Origin: CALROG01 sp943369755
GTDB lineage: Bacteria; Pseudomonadota; Gammaproteobacteria; Burkholderiales; Burkholderiaceae_C
NCBI GenBank assembly: GCA_943369755.1
Contig: CALROG020000012.1
Span: 41,540-105,539 of the forward strand
Length of the DNA: 64,000 nt
Direction of reading: 5' to 3'
In this document: positions 59,946 through 64,000 of the stretch, one piece after another
Layout of the letters: each line of letters opens with the position of its first letter
How positions within the stretch are numbered: position 1 is the stretch's first letter
Program-made: the position numbers and the translations under genes
The notes under the pieces: generated by a model
Databases searched by the model: none
Told to the model about the DNA's origin: nothing
The model's input: the letters and a program-made list of their open reading frames with translations, nothing else

Positions 59946-60662
59946 TCATGCCGCAGGCGCTTCGCGCATGCGGTAGCCCGCGCCGCGCAGGGTGAGGATG
60001 ATCTCGGGGTTGAGCGGGTCGGCTTCGAGCTTGGCGCGCAGGCGGTTGATGTGGGTGGTGACGGTGTGCTCGTAGCCGTCATGGGTGTAGCCCCAGACGG
60101 CGTTGAGCAATTGGCCGCGCGAAAACACGCGCCCCGGGTGGCGCGCAAAGTGCAGCAGCAAGTCGAATTCAAGCGCGGTGAACTCCACCTGCGCACCGCG
60201 CAGCCGCACCTGGCGTTTGGCGGGCTGAATTTGTACCTCGCCATTGGTGATGGGCGCGTCGGCCGGCGCAGCGTCAGGTGCACTGGCGGCGCGCACCAGC
60301 TCGGCCCGGCGCAGCAGTGCCTTGACCCGGGCCAGCAGCTCCGCCACCGAAAACGGCTTGGTCAGGTAGTCGTCCGCGCCCAGCTCCAGGCCCAGCACCC
60401 GGTCCAGTTCGGTGGATTTGGCGGTCAGCATCAGGATGGGCGTGGCCGAGCCGCGCGAGCGCAGGGCCTTGCACACATCCAGGCCGTCCACGTGGGGCAT
60501 CATCAAGTCCAGCACCAACAGGTCGGCGGGCTGCTTTTCGTGGGCGGTCAACGCCTCGCGGCCATCGGTCGCCTCAGCCACGCTATAGCCCGCGCCGCGC
60601 AGGTTCAGCGCCAGCAGGTCGCGGATGTCGGTCTGGTCTTCGGCGATCAGGATGCGTTTCAT
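59946..60662 (-). CDS. OmpR-family response regulator
   Basis: About 238 residues. Receiver: ILIAEDQTD acidic pocket, LVLDLMMPHVDG with phospho-accepting D52, LMLTAKS and DDYLTKPFSVAELLARVKAL. DNA-binding winged helix: FTALEFDLLLHFARHPGRVF and VTTHINRLRAKLEADPLNPE. ATG 60662 is favoured because GGAAC lies before it; ATG 60671 is possible. It pairs with the kinase downstream. Confidence 0.9.
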   Translation of the reverse strand: MKRILIAEDQTDIRDLLALNLRGAGYSVAEATDGREALTAHEKQPADLLVLDLMMPHVDGLDVCKALRSRGSATPILMLTAKSTELDRVLGLELGADDYLTKPFSVAELLARVKALLRRAELVRAASAPDAAPADAPITNGEVQIQPAKRQVRLRGAQVEFTALEFDLLLHFARHPGRVFSRGQLLNAVWGYTHDGYEHTVTTHINRLRAKLEADPLNPEIILTLRGAGYRMREAPAA

Positions 60663-60791
60663 GAGTTCCATGCCTGGCAGTCGGGGGCTTTGGCGGCTTT
60701 CTTACCCAATTGTTATCCAGTTGTGATGTTTCGTGAGACGGGTGTGAGGCGGGCGGGCGACAGTCACGCATCGCCCAACCAAGGATGCGCC

Positions 60792-61328
60792 ATGAAAAAC
60801 CCGACTGAAGCCCTGCTGGACCTTGACTGTATTGTTGACGCCCACGCGCTGTACCCGCACCGCGACTACCTGTTGCGGGTGGCCCGGCGCAAGCTGCGCG
60901 ACGCCGCCTTGGCCGAAGACGCGGTGCACGACGTGTTTGAGGCCGTGTTGTCGGGCAAGGCCCGGTTTGGCGGGCGCAGTGCCTTGCGCTCGTGGCTGAC
61001 CGGAGTGCTGCTGCACAAGGTGACCGACCTGCAGCGCCAGGCCATGCGCTACTGTTCACTGGACGCCAGCACCGACGACGACGAAGGCAGCCGCCAGGAT
61101 GACGTGCAATCTGAAGCCCCGCGCCCCGACCAGCAGGCCGAGCAGCGTGAGCTGCTGTCGCAGGTGCTGGCGCGCATCGAGCGGCTGCCCGCCGCCCTGC
61201 GTGACGTGATGTGGTGGCGGGTGCTCAATGACGACTCCACAGATTCGGTTTGCCAGCGCCTGGGCATCAGCTCGGACGCCATGTTCGTGCGGCTGCATCG
61301 GGCCCGCCAGCAACTTGCCATGGCCTGA
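60792..61328 (+). CDS. ECF-type RNA polymerase sigma factor
   Basis: A 178-residue sigma-70-family factor with only regions 2 and 4: RDYLLRVARRKLRDAALAED followed by AVHDVFEAVL is region 2, and RLPAALRDVMWWRVLNDDST followed by VCQRLGISSDAMFVRLHRAR is region 4. AAGGA precedes ATG 60792. No anti-sigma gene follows. It is divergent from the response regulator and starts a plus-strand run. Confidence 0.83.
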   Translation: MKNPTEALLDLDCIVDAHALYPHRDYLLRVARRKLRDAALAEDAVHDVFEAVLSGKARFGGRSALRSWLTGVLLHKVTDLQRQAMRYCSLDASTDDDEGSRQDDVQSEAPRPDQQAEQRELLSQVLARIERLPAALRDVMWWRVLNDDSTDSVCQRLGISSDAMFVRLHRARQQLAMA

Positions 61329-61348
61329 GCCGCTAGCATTCAGGCCTG

Positions 61349-62410
61349 ATGCCTGAATACCCACCGACCCTGATGACCGAGCTGGCCGCTGCCCTGCGGG
61401 CCGTAGGCAATGCCTGGGCGGGCGTGCCCATGCAGCGTTTGAAAGACAAAGGCCTGGCCCACGACCATGTGCGGCTGCTGGGCACTGGCGTGCTGGCGCG
61501 GGTGCCGAAACAAAGCCAGATGCAGTTGACCGCGCAAGACAACCTGGCCTATCAGGCGGCGTGCTTTGCGCGGGCCGCCGCCAGTGGCCACACGCCGCGT
61601 TTGCATGGGGTGCTGCCCAGGTCAGAGCACCTGCCGCGCGGGGCTTTGCTGGTGCAAGACATTGCCGGGCGCAACGCGCAACTGCCGCAAGACCTGCCAG
61701 CGATCATGCGTGCGCTGGCCGCCATTCACGCCCTGCCTTTGCCAGCGCCTGGCCAGCGCGCGCCGCTGCTTGACCAGGCCGACCCATTGCAGGCCTTGCA
61801 TCATGAAATCAGTTTGCAGGCCGCGCACCTGACGGTGGCCAACCCGGACGCATCTGTGAACGATGCGATTGCCCTTGAGCTGGCCCGATTGCAGCAGGCC
61901 TGTGCTTTGCCTGCGCGGCCAGTGCGCCAGTTGGTGGCCTTTGACGGCCACCCCGGCAACTTCATATTGCAGCCCGATGGCCAGGCTGTGCTGGTGGATC
62001 TTGAAAAGTGCCGCTACAGCTATCCAGGGCTTGATTTGGCCCACGCCACGCTGTACTCCTCCACCACCTGGGACATCGACAGCCATGCCGTGCTTTCGCT
62101 GGCCGAGGTTCAGGGCGCGTATGCCACCTGGGCGGATGCGGTGGGCGAGGCCAGCGCGCAGGTGGCGCGGCCCTGGCATGTGCCGCTGCGCCGCGCCATG
62201 TGGCTGTGGTCGGTGACCTGGTGCGCCAAGTGGCGCGCGCTTTCGGGAGCTACAGCGCACACCAGCGCCGACGGTGAAGACTGGTCGGCCGAGCGCAGTG
62301 ACGCGGCTTTGGTGGCCCATGTGCGCAACCGGGTAGACCACTACCTGAGCCCTTCGGTGGTGGCGCAGGCGCGGGCAGAGTTTGACGCGCTGGACGCGCT
62401 GTTGGCCTGA
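61349..62410 (+). CDS. Aminoglycoside-phosphotransferase/choline-kinase-fold protein
   Basis: A 353-residue APH-like kinase. The catalytic loop is AFDGHPGNFILQPDGQ and the metal aspartate is in AVLVDLEKCRYSYPGLDLAH. The N-lobe has MQRLKDKGLAHDHVRLLGTG. It starts 20 bases after the sigma factor and overlaps the next gene at its last base. The substrate is unknown; the arsenosugar-type neighbours suggest a sugar or nucleoside. Confidence 0.78.
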   Translation: MPEYPPTLMTELAAALRAVGNAWAGVPMQRLKDKGLAHDHVRLLGTGVLARVPKQSQMQLTAQDNLAYQAACFARAAASGHTPRLHGVLPRSEHLPRGALLVQDIAGRNAQLPQDLPAIMRALAAIHALPLPAPGQRAPLLDQADPLQALHHEISLQAAHLTVANPDASVNDAIALELARLQQACALPARPVRQLVAFDGHPGNFILQPDGQAVLVDLEKCRYSYPGLDLAHATLYSSTTWDIDSHAVLSLAEVQGAYATWADAVGEASAQVARPWHVPLRRAMWLWSVTWCAKWRALSGATAHTSADGEDWSAERSDAALVAHVRNRVDHYLSPSVVAQARAEFDALDALLA

Positions 62411-63702
62411 TGAGCCTGCGCATCGTCATGCCCGTGCTCAATGAAGGGGCTGCGCTGGCGCAACGCCTGAAGGTTTTGCAGCCGTTGCGCTCCCGTGGTG
62501 TAGAGCTGGTGGTGGTAGACGGCGGCAGCACTGACGCAAGCCTGGGCATTGCTGCGCCGCTGGCTGACCAGGTGCTTGCCGCGCCACGCGGCCGGGCTGC
62601 GCAGATGAATGCAGGAGCCTGCGGCTGCCAGGCGCAGGCGCTGCTGTTTTTGCATGCCGACACCCAGTTGCCGCCCGACGCAGACGTGCTGGTTGCCCAG
62701 GCACTGCGTCAGCGCAGTTGGGGCCGTTTTGATGTACGCATTGAAGGCGCGCACCCGATGCTGGCGGTGGTGGCGCGGCTGATGAACTGGCGCTCTCGTT
62801 TCAGTGGCATTGCCACTGGCGACCAGGCGATGTTTGTGCGCCGCCGGGTGTTCGAGGCGGTTGGCGGCTTTGCGCCGGTGGCGCTGATGGAAGACGTTGA
62901 GCTGAGTCGGCGGCTCAAGGCCTGGTCGGCCCCGGCCTGTCTGGCGCAGCGGGTTGTGACCTCCGGCCGGCGCTGGGAGCAGCACGGTGTGTGGCGCACC
63001 ATTGCGCTGATGTGGCGGCTGCGGGCCGCATTTTCGGGCGGGGCGGACCCGCACGCCCTGGCGCTGCAATACGGCTACCGCCCGCGCGCACCGGCCGCCG
63101 TGGCCGTGCTGGCCAAGGCACCCGTGCCAGGGCTGGCCAAGACCCGTCTGATTCCCGCGCTCGGCGCTGCCGGTGCGGCGCGTGCCCAGCGCGGGTTCGC
63201 GTTGCAAACCCTGGCCACGGTTCGGGCCGCCTCTACCGGCCCGGTGACGCTGTGGTGCGCGCCCGATGCGCGGCATCGTTTTTTTCGGGCGCTACAGGCT
63301 CGCCACGGTGTAACCAGCGTTGCGCAACCGGCCGGAGACCTGGGTGCGCGCATGGGCGCGGCGGTGCAGGCGCACTTTGCGCAGCATCACAACCTGGCGC
63401 TGCTGCTGGTGGGTACAGACTGCCCCGTGCTTACCCCTGCGCACCTGCAGCAGGCCGCCGACGCCCTGCAAACCCATGACGCGGTGCTGATCCCCGCCGA
63501 GGACGGTGGCTACGTGTTGCTGGGCCTGCGCCGACCACTGCCAGGCGTGTTTGAATCCGTGGCCTGGAGTACGCCCCAAGTGCTGGCGCAGACCCGTGAG
63601 CGCATCGGCGCAGCAGGTGCCCGCTGGCTTGAACTGCCCGCATTGTGGGATGTTGATGAACCCGCCGACTGGGTGCGCCTGCAGGCGCTGAAAGCCAACT
63701 GA
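62410..63702 (+). CDS. Fused arsenosugar-type glycosyltransferase (TIGR04283 + TIGR04282/DUF2064)
   Basis: A 430-residue two-domain protein. Residues 1 to about 225 are a family 2 glycosyltransferase: RIVMPVLNEGAALAQRLKVL, ELVVVDGGSTDASLG, FLHADTQLPPDADVLVAQAL, ATGDQAMFVRRRVFEAVGGF. Residues from about 230 are a DUF2064 transferase: VAVLAKAPVPGLAKTRLIPA, LLLVGTDCPVLTPAHLQQAA and LIPAEDGGYVLLGLRRP. The two are usually separate neighbouring genes labelled arsenosugar biosynthesis glycosyltransferases. The substrate is not proven. Confidence 0.85.
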   Translation: MSLRIVMPVLNEGAALAQRLKVLQPLRSRGVELVVVDGGSTDASLGIAAPLADQVLAAPRGRAAQMNAGACGCQAQALLFLHADTQLPPDADVLVAQALRQRSWGRFDVRIEGAHPMLAVVARLMNWRSRFSGIATGDQAMFVRRRVFEAVGGFAPVALMEDVELSRRLKAWSAPACLAQRVVTSGRRWEQHGVWRTIALMWRLRAAFSGGADPHALALQYGYRPRAPAAVAVLAKAPVPGLAKTRLIPALGAAGAARAQRGFALQTLATVRAASTGPVTLWCAPDARHRFFRALQARHGVTSVAQPAGDLGARMGAAVQAHFAQHHNLALLLVGTDCPVLTPAHLQQAADALQTHDAVLIPAEDGGYVLLGLRRPLPGVFESVAWSTPQVLAQTRERIGAAGARWLELPALWDVDEPADWVRLQALKAN

Positions 63703-64000
63703 TGAAGAAACCTGACGACTGGTACCGCCAGCGCCTGGCCCCGCCCACCGGCCGGGTGCGGGTGGTGATAGACACCGACACGGCCAACGAAATTGACGAC
63801 CAGTTTGCGCTGGCCTGGGCGCTGCGCTGCCCGCAGCAGCTTGACCTGGTGGCGGTTTACGCCGAACCATTTTCTTTTGCCCACCGGCGTGCCCAGTACC
63901 CAAACGCTGCGCCAGACGCTGCACCCTTTAACCCGCCGGCCGTTGGCATGGAGCGCAGCTACCTGGAGGCTGTCAAGGTGTATGAGCTGCTGGGCCTGCC
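63702..64000 (+). CDS. Nucleoside hydrolase, N-terminal part (3' end outside window)
   Basis: About 99 residues are visible. VRVVIDTDTANEIDDQFALA is the DTDxxxxDD calcium site of the inosine-uridine-preferring nucleoside hydrolases. ATG 63702 shares a base with the previous stop (TGATG). If the cluster makes an arsenosugar, it could remove adenine from an arsenic-substituted adenosine; this is inference. Confidence 0.83.
   Translation, partial: MKKPDDWYRQRLAPPTGRVRVVIDTDTANEIDDQFALAWALRCPQQLDLVAVYAEPFSFAHRRAQYPNAAPDAAPFNPPAVGMERSYLEAVKVYELLGL

Noticed and set aside
1..64000. CRISPR arrays, rRNA operons, prophage or genomic-island borders
   Set aside because: No regularly spaced short repeats, rRNA sequence, phage genes or integrase were seen; the dispersed 57-bp repeats are far apart and not an array.

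Overview
The window reads as chromosomal DNA of a GC-rich betaproteobacterium of the order Burkholderiales, most likely family Comamonadaceae (Rhodoferax, Polaromonas or Variovorax type). The evidence is the gene set and order of the aa3 oxidase region (coxB-coxA-ctaG-coxC-surf1-ctaA-ctaB-sco), DUF2244, DUF2909, DUF2970 and DUF1841 genes, and a 57-bp dispersed repeat of a kind I remember from that family. Genus is inference from memory, not a search result. I see no rRNA, CRISPR array, transposase or prophage, and one tRNA.

Layout. 1-4.2 kb: the end of a plsC-type acyltransferase, a pair of ~220-bp inverted repeats around a tiny membrane ORF, and divergent fbpC/fbpB iron-transporter genes with a Fur-box-like site between them. 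4.2-8.8 kb: tRNA-Arg(CCT), a MoxR/VWA operon, cytochrome c4 and small proteins. 8.9-13.6 kb: pcaIJF (last steps of the beta-ketoadipate pathway) and a large CoA-transferase. 13.8-25.3 kb: a mixed housekeeping stretch with an MFS exporter, a serine hydrolase, three GST-fold enzymes, a TauE exporter, a Kef-type antiporter with its quinone-reductase partner, an orphan ParA, MaoC, TrmL, ComF and a BioC-like protein. 25.5-35.1 kb: the complete cytochrome c oxidase structural and assembly cluster. 35.2-39.7 kb: two tandem DISM proteins with broken GGDEF domains, then rpoH with a CIRCE operator over its promoter.

39.8-51.3 kb is the most distinctive part. It holds a complete predicted selenoneine pathway: egtD (histidine to hercynine), an oxidoreductase-SelD fusion in the senC position (selenophosphate), senB (selenosugar) and senA (C-Se bond formation). 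Next to it is a PhnCDE-like ABC importer of the type annotated as putative selenate transporter, tightly linked to a YHS lipoprotein, an SMR transporter and a methyltransferase. The core sen genes were described in 2022; the linked importer, the three-gene tail and a DUF3047 gene behind senC are the parts worth testing.

51.3-58.4 kb is a minus-strand run: a TVP38/TMEM64-flavoprotein fusion, a DUF547 protein, an ATP-grasp enzyme, a second YHS lipoprotein and a patatin-like lipoprotein, preceded upstream by a DEP-domain protein. 58.4-64 kb: a two-component system, an ECF-like sigma factor, an APH-fold kinase, a fused pair of arsenosugar-type glycosyltransferases and the start of a nucleoside hydrolase.

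Across the window seven copies of one 57-bp repeat occur, and several are part of genes: two encode the core of signal peptides in the same reading frame (DUF547 protein and SCO protein), one lies inside SURF1, one supplies the FbpC C-terminus and stop, and one supplies the TauE stop.
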